A stretch of 64,000 bases of DNA from NCBI GenBank assembly GCA_031216915.1, contig CM062291.1:30743023-30807022 (forward strand). Direction: 5' to 3'. The notes below the pieces were generated by a model that was not told the DNA's origin, ran no database searches, and saw only the letters and a program-made list of their open reading frames with translations. The DNA is from Pictodentalium vernedei. Taxonomy: Eukaryota; Mollusca; Scaphopoda; Dentaliida; Dentaliidae. Below are positions 11,281 to 22,541 of the stretch, in pieces. The translations under genes were made by a program, and so were the position numbers. Position 1 is the first letter of the stretch; each line of letters opens with the position of its first letter.

Positions 11281-11661
11281 CTGAATGAGATTGACAACTA
11301 CAAGGGATCTATAATCAAGAGGGAAGTATTCAAAGAATGTGAATTACAATTTGTGTTTATGGGCTGGGTAGATTTTATCAAACCATAAGTACATGTAATA
11401 AATGATCACTTTACAGAGGAGAGGATTATAAAAAATAATAAAGAACTAAATACTCAGAAATTGCAGGGACGTGATGGTGCATACTGACAATATTAATTTT
11501 TTTTGGAAAAACTCTAAGTCAGTGAATAAAGATCATTTTCAATTTTATTACCTTACTCAACTGAAAAAATATGTATGTAATATTTTTGCGGAATAACTAC
11601 AAAAAATGTTCTTGTTTTTGTGTTATCAAAACCTTTATGTTTGGAATCAGCTATATCATAG

Positions 11662-11675
11662 ACGTTTCATTACAT
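11662..11675. repeat. SINE target-site duplication, left copy
   Basis: ACGTTTCATTACAT, repeated exactly at 12044-12057. Confidence 0.85.
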
Positions 11676-12043
11676 TTATTTATTTATTTTATTGGTGTTT
11701 AAGGTCACATACTTATGCACAATGGCTAATCGTGACTGTAACAGTTTTTACAGGTGGAGAAAGCCGGAGTACCCGGAGAGAACCACCGAGCAACGACGAG
11801 CAGCTGTCAGCTCTCCAACATCGTAACTCTGCACCGCAGCACAGGCAGGGTTAGATTGGTTGAAGACATGCGCACCATCGACGTGCAGTACGCCTCAGTA
11901 CACAGCGTCATCGTGCCCCCATGTTGGCAATCAGGGTGAAGTGTCTTGCCCAAGGACACAACGTGGTTGCCGCAGGTGGGATTCGAACCGAGGACCTCTC
12001 AGCTTGCAGCCTGCACCTCTACCAACTGAGCCACTGCGCCCCC
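11676..12043 (-). mobile_element. tRNA-derived SINE with 14-bp TSD
   Basis: On the minus strand it starts GGGGGCGCAGTGGCTCAG, with an A box (AGTGGCTCAGTTGG, 12022-12035) and B box (GGTTCGAATCC, 11979-11989). The body contains GTGTCCTTGGGCAAGACACT and it ends in a (TTTA)n-type tail at the low-coordinate side. Perfect 14-base duplications flank it. It is the best preserved copy of the family also seen at 2662-3038. Confidence 0.88.
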
Positions 12044-12057
12044 ACGTTTCATTACAT
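12044..12057. repeat. SINE target-site duplication, right copy
   Basis: Exact copy of the 14 bases at 11662-11675. Confidence 0.85.
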
Positions 12058-12126
12058 ATTTAAAGGTAATGAATCTTCAACTCATTGAGACGGCCTCAGA
12101 AACAAGAGCTTGAATCTGATACAACA

Positions 12127-12556
12127 TTTTGTCAGGGTTCCTACAGGCAAAGACTGAAAAAATTTAAGGCTATTCAAAGCCGTTTCTGCGGTATTTTTCA
12201 GCATCTTTCAAGGTCCTGCAATAGACAAATTCAATGATTTTCAAGTGTCTTCCTTCACTAGTCATAACTAGGACTCTCTGTTCATTATCATCTCCTCCCA
12301 TTTCCCTTACAGAAGTGGGAGTAGGTGATAATGACCAGAGGGTCCTAGTTAGGACGACACCTTCATGAACTCTGGCATATAAAACGATCTACGTGTAGTT
12401 ATCTGTTATTATTATGTGCTTCGTCGCATTTTTATTTCATGATTATTCAAGGCTCTTCAAGACCTCATGGCCCATTTTCCAGGATTTAGAGGCCTTGAAT
12501 AGCCCTTAATCAAATTCAAGGGCATTCCTAGAATTCAAGACCCCACGGGAACTCTG
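12127..12556. mobile_element. hAT-like non-autonomous element with inner hairpin
   Basis: Ends CAGGGTTCCTACAGG and CCCCACGGGAACTCTG form imperfect terminal repeats; CAAGG/CCTTGAA motifs run through it. Within it an approximately 95-bp hairpin (about 12261-12355, CTAGGAC ... GTCCTAG) looks like a second, inserted foldback element. No clean duplication was seen around the outer ends. Confidence 0.5.
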
Positions 12557-12660
12557 TACATACAGTACGGCCGCAGTGGACTGGTCACTTTCCATGGGTA
12601 GGCAATATTTCCACAGACACAATAATATTATATTTCAAACACTAATCATAGGATCACTCA

Positions 12661-12727
12661 TCAAAAATTTAATTAATGAAGCACCGGGTACAAACCCGGA
12701 GCTTCTTTAATTAAAATTTTTTAGATG
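12661..12727. repeat. Imperfect palindrome
   Basis: AAAAATTTAATTAATGAAGC...CCGGG is mirrored by CCCGG...GCTTCTTTAATTAAAATTTTTT around a short loop near 12693. It is likely the core of a small foldback element. Confidence 0.7.
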
Positions 12728-12896
12728 AAGATTTTTATTACCTGGTAAATGCATGCATGGATATCACTAGGGCTGAAATGGTTGGCTCATTTTCGTAACC
12801 GACTAAACAAGAGCTATAACCGAATATCCAGTTATCGGTGGCCATTATTTCACCAAATATGGGATCAAAACTATAGGAATTCAAAAGCAGAATTCT

Positions 12897-12983
12897 CAAA
12901 CTATTCCGTAGTGTGTATACTAACGAACGTTGTCGGGTACTCGACAACGTTTGTTTGTATACACACTACGGAATAGTTTCTGC
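12897..12983. repeat. Palindrome with ~38-bp arms
   Basis: Arms start AAACTATTCCGTAGTGTGTA and mirror near-perfectly about a centre near 12940 (GTTGTCGGGTACTCGACAAC). Confidence 0.85.
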
Positions 12984-13216
12984 AATTTCTCATTACTCAC
13001 AGAAACTGCAGATCATTAATGAAGTCTTGAATACTAAAGTCGATTATTTCTCAATATATACAACGCGGCTTCGATGTGTAATCTATCACAAAGGAGAAAC
13101 GGCAGATTTACTAAGTTTTAAACAAGAAATGATGATCTCTATCGATATTTCAGATAACCAGTTGACGTTTTTTCTAATCAGTTACGTAGCTAACTGGTTT
13201 CAAAGCAATTATCCTG

Positions 13217-13465
13217 TTAACCCTTTACCCAACGAATCGCCCGCATCCACCCGCGTAATATGCAAATTCAGCAGTTGAAAAAATATTATTTTTCAAAAAA
13301 TTTCAACAAAACCATATCATGTGACCCCTCATTGGAACGAGCTTGTCGAGTTCGTTCCAACGAGGGGTCACATGATATGGTTTTGTTGAAATTTTTTGAA
13401 AAATTTGAAAAAATTATATTTAAAATAATAAATTTTGATATCATCTGTGTTGGGTAAAGGGTTAA
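13217..13465. mobile_element. piggyBac-type MITE 2
   Basis: TTAACCCTTTACCCAAC at the left and GTTGGGTAAAGGGTTAA at the right give perfect terminal repeats with the TTAA duplicated. A strong palindrome fills the middle (about 13295-13405, centre GAGCTTGTCGAGTTC). Confidence 0.85.
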
Positions 13466-14167
13466 CCTTTTCAGTACTAGACATCACTGCATACACATGG
13501 ACTTCAATCAGTGCACAATAACTGTACTGTAAACATATTGGTGATATATTTCTAATAAAGAAAAAGACCTTTGAGTCATGGCCGATCAGAATTTTACTGT
13601 GATGGCTCAGATCCTGATTGTAGTACGTATGTTCAGATAGATGAACAGTTTTTCGCTATACTGGTATACAGCAGTATATTTTTGAATATCGAGCAGCCCT
13701 ATATCAAATACCTGGTCAATATTTTGAGGAAACTTTATTGCCAGGCCCCATCCCCTAAAAGATCTTTCTATGGCAAATACAACCGACAAGTGTGGAGAAA
13801 TCTGTTCAAATAATCATTTTCAATGATTGTTTTTAATCTTGATATGTGTGAATATGACATATCATGAGCTGTTATCTCCCTCGATATGCCTGGTCACCTT
13901 TTTGTCATCAACGTTGAAAACAAAATACGATAACAATGCCATAATGCAAAATCGTCGAAAGTTGGTTATTTTGAATTAACTCTCTTTAAAAAGAATTTAA
14001 CTTCATGCTGTTAAAATGACAAACGTTGACACCATTTTCAAGTTCATAATTAGCAAATTGAAGAACAACAGTATAAAATCAGGAGAATGATCAGTCAAAG
14101 TTTCTTTGGTATAAATTTAATGTCGTAGAGATAGTGGGTACCAGGTGACAGTTTACATGGCGCTTTG
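13466..14167. other. Non-coding, nothing recognised
   Basis: An 80-codon frame at 13571-13813 shows no family motif and no splice signals that I trust. Otherwise AT-rich unique-looking DNA. Confidence 0.35.
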
Positions 14168-14620
14168 CAGGCCTTTAAAAATTGAAAATGAGCTTAACCC
14201 GAAATTCTGGTGCACAAAAAAAATTTGCTTAACCTATTTTTTTGGGCTCAACCCTTTACCCAATGTAACGACCAAAACAAGGCAGCGCTATTCACAAAAA
14301 TCGTCAATTATTTTTTTTCATTTTTTGTCTCAAAACATAGGTTATGACCCCTCTTTGGAATGAGCTCATCAAGCTTGTTCCAAAGAAGGGTCATAACCTG
14401 CGTTTTTGAGACAAAAAAATAAAACGTTATTCAAGAATTTTGTTGGCAAGTGTCGTCTGCTTCTCAGGTTAGGTAAAGGATTAACCCATTTCTCTTTTTC
14501 GGTTGATGTTTCACATTACATAAAAAGAACTTGCACGAACGGAATAAAGGTTAAGCCACAGAACGTTTGCTTGAACGGTACACGAACTAAACGCCAGTTC
14601 GTGCAATTTTTAAAGGCCTG
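14168..14620. mobile_element. CAGGCC-ended element with nested piggyBac-type MITE
   Basis: Ends CAGGCCTTTAAAAATTG and CAATTTTTAAAGGCCTG are exact 17-base inverted repeats. CTTTG directly precedes the left end and follows the right end, a possible 5-bp duplication. The MITE at 14249-14484 is inserted inside, so the host element was about 217 bp. The same CAGGCC ends occur at 28873-29101 and 31038-31536. Confidence 0.7.
14249..14484. mobile_element. piggyBac-type MITE 3 (nested)
   Basis: TCAACCCTTTACCCAA ... TTAGGTAAAGGATTAA ends with a palindromic middle (14325-14417, GACCCCTCTTTGGAATGAGC and complement). It lies within the CAGGCC-ended element. Confidence 0.75.
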
Positions 14621-14919
14621 CTTTGGATGATACAGGCCTTGGGCACTTCAGACCTTTTTGGAGATATTTTGGGCTTGGACAATTCGGACATCCACATTTA
14701 TCATTCGAATCGACCAGCGTATGATTCGACCTAAATGTGAATTGTCCTGTAAACATCATCCCAGAAACTTTCCACAGCTCAATAAGAGAACTAGAGTCGT
14801 CAATCAACATCATGATGGTACAACAAAATCACATGAACACTATTTTCTGAGTAAAATGAACTTTATTTCAATAATTTTAATTTATCACAGAACTGATAAA
14901 ATATAAATTGCAGGATAAC

Positions 14920-15161
14920 TTAACCCTTTACCTAACATGAAAAGCAGACGACACTTGAAAACAAAATTCTTGAATAACTATTTTTTTTCATTTTTTGTCT
15001 CAAAAACATAGGTTATGACCCCTCGTTGGAACGAGCTCGTTCCAACGAGGGGTCATAACCTATGTTTTTAAGACAAAAAATGAAGATATTTTGAAAATTA
15101 ATTGGCGATTTTTTAGAATAGCGCTGGCCGGTTTTGGCCGTTACGTTGGGTAAAGGGTTAA
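14920..15161. mobile_element. piggyBac-type MITE 4
   Basis: TTAACCCTTTACCTAAC and GTTGGGTAAAGGGTTAA ends with TTAA on both sides. The centre is a nearly perfect palindrome (GGTTATGACCCCTCG...), closely matching the element at 10181-10420. Confidence 0.85.
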
Positions 15162-15461
15162 GAAAACAGGTTACAAGTTACGATCACTAAAATAGGCGTA
15201 ACCTAGGTTATGGACCGGATTTCTAATTTTCAATGGCATTATTATGTGGCCACTTTATGTAAGTTCAGTCATTTTGAATTGGAAAATATACCTCACACAT
15301 TTCAAATCCATACTAATGTTCTATGAGAAAAGTGGGATGCATTTGTCATTTGTTTCTTTGGAGTTATTGCTCGGACTTGACAGCCATGTTGGATTTGCAA
15401 GAATGCTGGTAATCGAAAGGAACCTACATACAGTCACTAGTAATGACACCAGAAAAAATAG

Positions 15462-15938
15462 TAGGACTGTCATGATTCATCGATTAATCGATTGTTGATC
15501 GGTCATGGTGAAATCGATTAGTATTTTTTATTGTCAAGTAATCGGTAAATTGAATCCCGTTTTAGACGTTTAATAACTAAAAGAAAAATGATGATAGAGA
15601 TATTGCTTCTATAGGTAAAGAGTTAAGAACATCGATGTTAAACCTCAATAAACTGTGGGAAGCATTTGTCTTTCAGGTACGAAGTTCGCAACTGCCGACC
15701 GGTCTTGATTATTACACTGACGGTTCAAAAGTTCAGAACATCAAAGCTTTGAATGTAACTAAAAGAGGATCGTCTTCGTTATTTACTTGAGGTTGGTCAA
15801 CTGACTTGAACTTCATTTTATTGACTTCAAAGAGAGGGACAGGGGGTCATCTAGGTACGATCAATCGATTATCATCATTTATTTGCGACGATTAATCGAT
15901 TCCTAAATTAAAAAAATTTAAAAATCGTGACAGCCCTA
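15462..15938. mobile_element. hAT-type MITE with perfect 8-bp TSD
   Basis: Ends TAGGACTGTCATGATT and AAATCGTGACAGCCCTA are imperfect inverted repeats of the TAGGGCTGTCACGAT type. AAAAATAG flanks both sides exactly (15454-15461, 15939-15946). The interior contains ATCGATTAATCGATT motifs and a decayed GGTAAAGAGTTAA end near 15615. Related TAGGGCTGCATGAT ends occur at 53121-53700. Confidence 0.8.
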
Positions 15939-16039
15939 AAAAATAGGCCGATTAAATCGTCAGATGTGTACCCATACGTGCAACTAGTAGAGAGCTGTAT
16001 GACGAAGGGCCACCCCGGATACCGACATTATGTACACCA

Positions 16040-16745
16040 TACATGGTATGGGTACATATAGAAATGGATTGGAGGAGTGCTTAATTTGATGGATAAAGGG
16101 TTAATATCTCTGGATCAAATTATTAGATTTACATAAAAAAAAAATATACAGCACAGCACATCAGTAACCTGAATACATATATAAAGTAACCTGATAATCG
16201 GATTAATATTTTTTGAGTTATCGCATGCCGAAGAAATGGATTGGAGGAGTTCTCAATTTGAAGGATAAAGGGTTAATATCACAGGATCAAATTATCAGAT
16301 TTACACCAAAAACTATACAGCTCGGCACATCAGTAACCTGAACACATATATGAAGTAACATGACAATCGAATTGATATTTTTTGAGTTAACTCATGCCAA
16401 TGGGATTGGAGCAATTTTCAATTTGAAAGATAAAGGGTTAATATCTCAGGATCAAAATAACAGATTTCCACCAAAAGCTATACAGCTCGGAACATCAGTA
16501 ACCTGAAGATATACATAAAGTAACATGACACTTGGATTGATATTTTTTGAGTTATCTCATGCCATAGGGATTGGAAGAATTCTCAATTTGAAGGATAAAG
16601 AGTTAATATCTCAGAATCAAATTATCAGATTTACACCAAAAACTATACAGCTCGGCACATCAGTAACCTGAACACAAATATAAAGTAACTTGACAATCCA
16701 AGCAATATTTTTCAAGTTATCAAATTCCAAAGAAATGGATAAGGA
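16040..16745. repeat. Tandem repeat, ~4 units of 165-180 bp
   Basis: Units share GGATAAAGGGTTAATATC (about 16083, 16263, 16428, 16595), TACAGCTCGG and AGTAACCTGAA. The array closes with GGATGGCAGACAGACAAAGG and is bracketed by two copies of the GGCCACCC...ATTATGT...ACCATACATGGTATGGG module (16010-16060, 16780-17035). Confidence 0.8.
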
Positions 16746-16792
16746 TGGCAGACAGACAAAGGATGGATGAATGACGGAGGGCCACCCTGGAT

Positions 16793-17010
16793 GCCGGTGT
16801 GACAGGAATGGAAGTCCGTAGGAACGTTAGTCCCTCTGGACTATTATTCCGCAGAATTATAGTCCTAGGTCTAACATTTCTAGGAATAGTAGTCCGGCGG
16901 ACTACTATTCTTAGAAATGTTAGACCTAGGACTATAATTCCGCGGAATAATAGTCCAAGGGGTTAATTTTCCTACGGACTTCCATTCCTGTCACACCGGC
17001 ATTATGTGTA
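16793..17010. mobile_element. 218-bp near-perfect hairpin MITE
   Basis: Almost every base pairs with its mirror: GCCGGTGTGACAGGAATGG at the left and CCATTCCTGTCACACCGGC at the right, centre AGTCCGGCGGACT near 16897. The module at 16010-16060 shows the related unfilled site (GATACCGACATTATG against GATGCCGG[insert]CCGGCATTATG), so the foldback itself (TGTGACAGG...CCTGTCACA) inserted with a CCGG duplication. Superfamily unknown. Confidence 0.8.
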
Positions 17011-17055
17011 CCATACATGGTATGGGTACACATAAAAATTGGGATCCATTGGTCA

Positions 17056-18840
17056 TTTTTAGCTCACCTGACTGAAAGCCGGGGGAGGCTTAAGTGATCA
17101 CTTTCTGTCCATTGTCTGGTGTCCGCACAGAGTGAACTTTACATTATCAACTTTTCCTCCTAAAACATGGGACCAAGTTTTATATGCATGGTCCTTATCA
17201 CATGTAAATTCAAGAGTGTTCAAATCAAGTTGCCATGCTCCACAGGGAGGGGGTGGGGGAAAATTATCCAAATTTTTTTTTTAAAATCTTCTCACGAACC
17301 AGTAAGCACAATGACTTGATATTTGGTATGGAGCTTCCTTTTCACATGTAGAATCAAGTTTGTTCAAATGAAGTTCCTGGAGCAATATTTGCCTTGATAA
17401 TGGGAGGGGAAAGATTTTTGACCCATCCCAAATTTTTATTTTCTGAACCAATAGTCTTATGATTTGAACCAAATTTGGTACGTGGTATTAGTTAGTCATA
17501 TAAGTACTCGATTCATGCACACACAAAAAATCCTGTGTCCCCATGGGAACCCCAGGAGCTTAAAATAGAAATATTTTCAAATGCCCATATTTCCCAAACC
17601 ACACAGAACAGAGAACTGTTTTTTGGTATTATGTTCCATCCTTAGGGCCAGTAGAATGGAATGATGAAAAAATTGCTATCAGTTGTGTCAAGAGTGTTCT
17701 GTAGTGGGTGGGTGGTGGATGGTGGGGGTGGAGGAGGTGGGGGCATCGAACAAATGCGGAGTTAGCATATTTGCAAACATTTTTACAAATTTGCTTCTCT
17801 AAAACCACTGGTCAGAATCTTTTGATATTTATTTGATATACAGCATCCATAGGAGGTCAATTACAAGTGTGTTCAAATTAAGCCCCTTGGGTCAGATTTG
17901 GGCTCAATACAGGAGCCTGAATCTTAACTTTGGGTAATATGGGGAATGGGCTTTAAAAACCTTCTACTTCAGAACCACTAGTTAGAATCTTTTAATATTT
18001 GGTATACATCATTGTTACGAGGGTCAGATTCAATTTTGTTGAAATAAAGTCTCTCAGTTCATATTTGGGCTTCCAGTGGGTCCGAATTTCAGATTAGCGC
18101 AACATGGGGAATAATCTTTAAAAATCTTCTTCAGATCCACCAGTCAGAATCTTTTGATATTTGGTATACAACATCTCTTGGGGAGTCAGATTCAAGTTTG
18201 TTCAAATCGAGTCCTGTGTTAATATTTGGGCTCCCGATGGAATCCTTTCATGTTTAATATGTGACATCTCTGACAGTGTCAGATTCAAGTTTGTTCAAAT
18301 TGAGTCCCTGGCTTCATATTGGGCTTCCATAGAGCCCAAAGTTTAACTTAGTACATTATGGGGGATATTCTTTAAAAGTCTTCGTCAGATCAATCAGTAA
18401 AAATATTTTGATAGTTGGTATGCAACATCTCTTGAGGGGTCAGATTCAAGTTTGTTCAAATTGGGTACAAGTTAATATTTGGGCCTTATATTAGAGCATA
18501 AATTTTGACTTAGTACAATATATGAGGAAATTTCTTCAAAATTCTTCTTTAGATCCTCTGGTCATAATGCTTTCATATTTGGTATACAACGACTCCACGT
18601 GGGTCGAAATTAAGTTTTTTCAAATCAGGTCCCTGGGTTAATATTTGGGCTCTCTATTGGAGCCCAAAGATTAACTTACTCAGAATCCTTTCATGTTTAG
18701 GATGTGACATGTCCAGGAGTGTCAAATTCAAGTTTGTTTAAATCGGGTCTCTGGCTTCATATTTGGGCTCTCTAAGGGAGTCCAAAGTTTAACTTTGTGC
18801 ATTATGAGGAACATTCTTTGAAAATCTTCATCAGATCCAC
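17056..18840 (-). mobile_element. Family B tandem-cored element, inverted copy
   Basis: At 17056 TTTTTAGCTCACCTG is the reverse complement of the family 3' end (CAGGTGAGCTAAAAA, compare 33680-33695). It is followed by the reversed core: repeated ATATTTGGGCT and TTGGTATACAACATCTC at about 160-base spacing from 17820 to 18820. The 5' end (CAAGAGGCCCC) is not found, so the copy is truncated near 18840. It is non-coding. Confidence 0.65.
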
Positions 18841-19155
18841 CAGTAGAAAACTGATTATCGAAAGGGAACTCCCTCTAAACATCACAAAAAGTAATCCACC
18901 ACAAAAAATAAAATCTTCATGCCTTCCATTTTCAAGTTATTGCGTGGACAAGCAAAAATCACAAAAAATCCAAGATGGCTGTCATGGTGGCCATATTGGA
19001 TACGACAGAAAACTGTTTAGGGCTTGTCATTTTGAAAATTGCAGGAGGGCCATTATGGTTCACCTCAAATCACCACAGGGGGGGGGGGGTCATTTATGAT
19101 TTGTGGGGGCCATTTTGTTTCAGCCTGCTGGGTAGACAACTAATATCATTTTAAG
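18841..19155. other. Repeat remnant
   Basis: CTGATTATCGAAA and TTTTCAAGTTATTGC recur near 19722 and 19797, so this is a dispersed repeat fragment. A 10-G run lies at 19079-19088. The 100-codon frame here is not supported as a gene. Confidence 0.4.
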
Positions 19156-19424
19156 GTACAGTACGTGGAGAGAGGTTTGTAACTAAATCACCCACAGAGT
19201 AAAGTTATCACCCAAACTATAACTTTCAATTTTATACATACATGTATGGACAAAAAACACAAGCAATGTTTCAGTCAATGGACCTCCGGGTTTAACCCTG
19301 AGGTCTATTGGTTGAAACTTTGCCTGTGCTTTTTATGCTTTGTTACAAATTTGCAATTATTGCTTGGGTGGAATCTCCACTCTGCAGGTGATTAAGTGAT
19401 AATACACTCTCCACATACTGTACA
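19156..19424. mobile_element. Foldback MITE
   Basis: GTACAGTACGTGGAGAG at the left pairs with CTCTCCACATACTGTAC at the right. Matching inner segments mirror around 19290 (ATGGACCTCCGGG ... ACCCTGAGGTCTAT). The whole 269-bp unit can fold into one imperfect stem. It has no coding content. Confidence 0.75.
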
Positions 19425-20825
19425 TGGTTTGTGTGATTATGATGTATGTCATCACGTAATGTATATTTGGAAAGTTACTTAGTGTCTCTGGGTGACTGCA
19501 TTGACGACACACTACAAACTTCACAAACTGCGCTTGTATTACATGTACCTCCTTTAATCCGCGAAAATTGTTGTTTGAGATGAAGGATTTTGAGGTGCCT
19601 TCGACTGAATTAATGGGCCGCAGAAATCGGGGTTATGCGGACATTTACCGTCTACGGAATTTTGAACTCAGGCGGACGACTGCAGCCCGGGGCGATCGCC
19701 CGCCTCAAAATGACAAGCCTGCTGATTATCGAAAAGGAATCTTCCTCTAGTGAGCACTAACTCAGTCCAAAAAAAAGGATCCAGGGTGCATTTCATTTTC
19801 AAGTTATTGCATGAACAAGCAAATAGTAATGGACAGACAGACAAACAGACAGGGCCATACATATATGTAATAAAGCCCGCTCCAGAAAGCAGCCATTTAA
19901 AAAGTGAGCCATACTTTAACAACCGAGAACAATATAAAATTAAATTTTGAATGCTTTATCATTATCAAATAATACAGAATGTTATTTTATTATATTAATA
20001 AATCATTCTACATTCTGAATTTGGTTGATTTTATTTATATAATTTTTGCTATTTAAGTTATCACATAGTGGTGAAAAGCATGGCATGCATGTGATATGTT
20101 TACTGTCACTGGAAACATAGCAAAACACTGCAATGGTCCCACATAATAGTGATGATACATCATAACTGTGGTCACCCTGCATTGACCAGTCACAAAACCA
20201 GGCTTTCCCATTTGAAAATCACAGGCACATAACATGCCGCACACCAGAAACAAAGTTTGCTTGTGCCATTTGTTCCCATGGGCATGCACTTGAGGTGAGG
20301 GACGGTAGTTGTTGATATTAGGTAAGAATTTTCCAACCAGTTTGTAAATTGTAGTTAGGCATAGTTAACGATATTAGCAAAGAGCCTCTTACCTTGAGTG
20401 ACTTGAATTCGATGTGATCATGGGGTGAATATGTACTCTTAATTTTTTGAGTATCTTTTTCTGTTCTCCGCTAAGACAAATGTCACAAACAGTTACACAT
20501 TTATATTTACCTATTCCTCGCAATGAAATTCTGTTGTGAGTCATGAAAGGGGTGTGTTAAGAAATTATTATATGTCCCATTGTTTAAGAGGGGAGCGTAA
20601 CGTTTCAGACAGCAATTTAGGACATTTCGTATACAAACCGTTTAGGATGTTTCGTACACAAGCTAGTATGTTTCGTACACAGCAGGGCACAGAATTTCAG
20701 AAATGACCCAAACCGATTGACTGTTCACCTGGTTTCAGGATGGCTAACCGATCGTTCGGTTATGCAAAAAAATCTTGGTTAACTGATTCATTGTCATGAA
20801 AAAGTATTTGTTATGATTAGAGCCC
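19425..20825. other. Non-coding, nothing recognised
   Basis: Contains a repeat fragment at 19715-19850 with GGACAGACAGACAAACAG. From 20600 short GTTTCGTACAC repeats occur, and 20710-20800 resembles the AACCGA-rich interior of hAT-type MITEs. No gene is supported. Confidence 0.35.
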
Positions 20826-21100
20826 ACCCGCTTTAATATGCCTGGTGATTTTGCTTTTTGTATGTAATCAACTCACTCCCCATACTTGAGGATAGCTTTC
20901 AGAATAACACCATTGACACCACATCAGTGTGCCTCCCGATGTATCTCAGAAATGTGTTCGGCACAGACGGAACATTGAAGTTCAGTTATGTTTCTGTCAC
21001 TGTCTTCTGAAACGATTTTGAAACCATCTTTAAAAGGCCACTTTTGGAAAGTTTTTACGTTTACAGTTTATTTCAGATTGTTTGGCTTTTTATCAGCCAT
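20826..21100 (-). pseudogene. Broken zinc-finger gene start, possibly hAT-derived
   Basis: On the minus strand an ATG at 21098-21100 opens M-A-D-K-K-P, then a TAA stop interrupts after ten codons. The same frame then continues with KTFQKW, FKIVSEDSD, and LQCSVCAEH before further stops near 20945 and 20880, after which NGVILKAILKYGE and VDYI are readable. A K-T-(V/F)-x-K-W start, an acidic link and a C-x-V-C pair resemble the N-terminal TTF/BED-like zinc finger of hAT-derived proteins. With three in-frame stops it cannot be functional. It is a relic, and the match is by eye. Confidence 0.45.
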
Positions 21101-21553
21101 GTTATTATTTGAAAATGGAAACAAAATACATTAATCAGCAACTGAGCGTAATCAAATGGAGAGAAAAAAATTCAGATGAAGTAAACAATAATACAGGGAT
21201 ACTTTTTTGGACTTCACGGATATCCATATCATTGTGTAGAAAGAGTTACCTCACTTACTGCGCTTGTGTTGTGAAATGGGATTTTCCAAGAATTCCCTGT
21301 TACGTATTTCATTTAACGATCATAAATATAGTTCGTACATAGTTTACATAAGTAATTTTTTGTGTTGCGCGTAGTAAAAGATTAAAATATAAATGTAAGT
21401 AAAAGATGAAAAAGATAAATATAAGAAAAAATGACTTGTAGTTAAAAGCCTGGTTAAATTATTCAGACTTGGCCAGACCCTGCCATTCAAGATGTAGCTG
21501 TTCCAACTTTTATTACATTAACTGCTCACCCGTTCGCGAGGATTTTGATTTGC
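21101..21553. other. Non-coding, nothing recognised
   Basis: AT-rich. The frame at 21082-21342 (plus) overlaps the relic on the other strand and shows no motif. Confidence 0.35.
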
Positions 21554-21561
21554 GTAACCGG

Positions 21562-22138
21562 TAGAGCTGTAGGTTTTTAAATTTCTTGTTCGGTTTCGGT
21601 TTTGGTTTTTCAGGTGGAGTAAAACCTCGGTTCAGTTCGGTTTTCGGTTTGTTCATGAGGCCAAGTAAAATTCAATGAAACTCATTCTTATGTCCAGAAT
21701 CATAACTGAATGGTAGTGAAATTGAGTGAAACTCAATGAATGCCCGAAATAAGCTATATAATACATGAAGAATCAGGAAGGCCAATATAATAATTACCTA
21801 AATATACAAAACTTTTATTGTGCTTGGCCATTTTTCAAGGTCTGACACCTACACGCAACTTGAGGAAAGCTGCAAACACAACTAAACTGAAATGTCGGAA
21901 ATTCACAGAATGTAGCCTTCCCAGAGTAGTGAGACTGTGAGAGTACCCAGACACTGCCACTGGCAGTGTCTGGGTACTCTCACTACTCTGGGATGGCTAC
22001 ATTCTGTAAATTTCTACAGAGAGAGTATTTAATAATAAAAAAACGAAAAACCTTAGATTACGGGATGTTGACGGTTTCGGTTTAGTTTTTTTTAAAAAAC
22101 TAAAACCTTGGTTCGGTTTCAGTTAACCTACAGCTCTA
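21562..22138. mobile_element. hAT-type MITE with 8-bp TSD and inner hairpin
   Basis: Ends TAGAGCTGTAGGTT and AACCTACAGCTCTA are perfect 14-base inverted repeats. Flanks GTAACCGG (21554-21561) and GTAACTGG (22139-22146) differ at one base, giving an 8-bp duplication. The interior is rich in CGGTTTCGGTT motifs and is interrupted by the hairpin at 21898-22014. Confidence 0.8.
21898..22014. repeat. Hairpin nested in hAT-type MITE
   Basis: Arms GAAATTCACAGAATGTAGCC ... and its complement meet near 21960 (CACTGCCACTGGCAGTG). The left arm has an extra ACTGTGAG. It is likely a separate foldback insertion. Confidence 0.85.
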
Positions 22139-22541
22139 GTAACTGGCATGAGAACGGAATGAGCATTCACGTCAAATTTTGTGCCCTGCACAGGGTTATG
22201 ACTGTCTTGAGCCAAGTAAAGATAACAGGGCTCGCCTTGAGTAAAATGGTCGGGGCCTAAAAAAAGTGCCCCACATATTGAGGTCGGGGCCTTTTTCGGG
22301 GCTGATTTTCCATTTTGTCCATCTCGGTTCGGTTTCAGTTAACCTACAGCTCTAGTAACTGGCATGAGAACGGAATGAGCATTCACGTCAAATTTTGTGC
22401 CCTGCACAGGGTTATGACTGTCTTGAGCCAAGTAAAGATAACAGGGCTCACCTTGAGTAAAATGGTCGGGGCCTAAAAAAAGTGCCCCACATATTGAGGT
22501 CGGGGCCTTTTTCGGGGCTGATTTTCCATTTTGTCCATTAT
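22111..22541. repeat. 216-bp tandem duplication across MITE ends
   Basis: GTTCGGTTTCAGTTAACC and about 215 following bases repeat at offset 216 (22111 and 22327), with one difference seen (CTCGCC/CTCACC). The unit spans the right end of one hAT-type MITE, unique DNA, and the left end of the next. Confidence 0.9.

Noticed and set aside
13571..13813. 80-codon frame on the plus strand
   Set aside because: It has no recognisable motif, no splice signals that I trust, and sits among MITEs.
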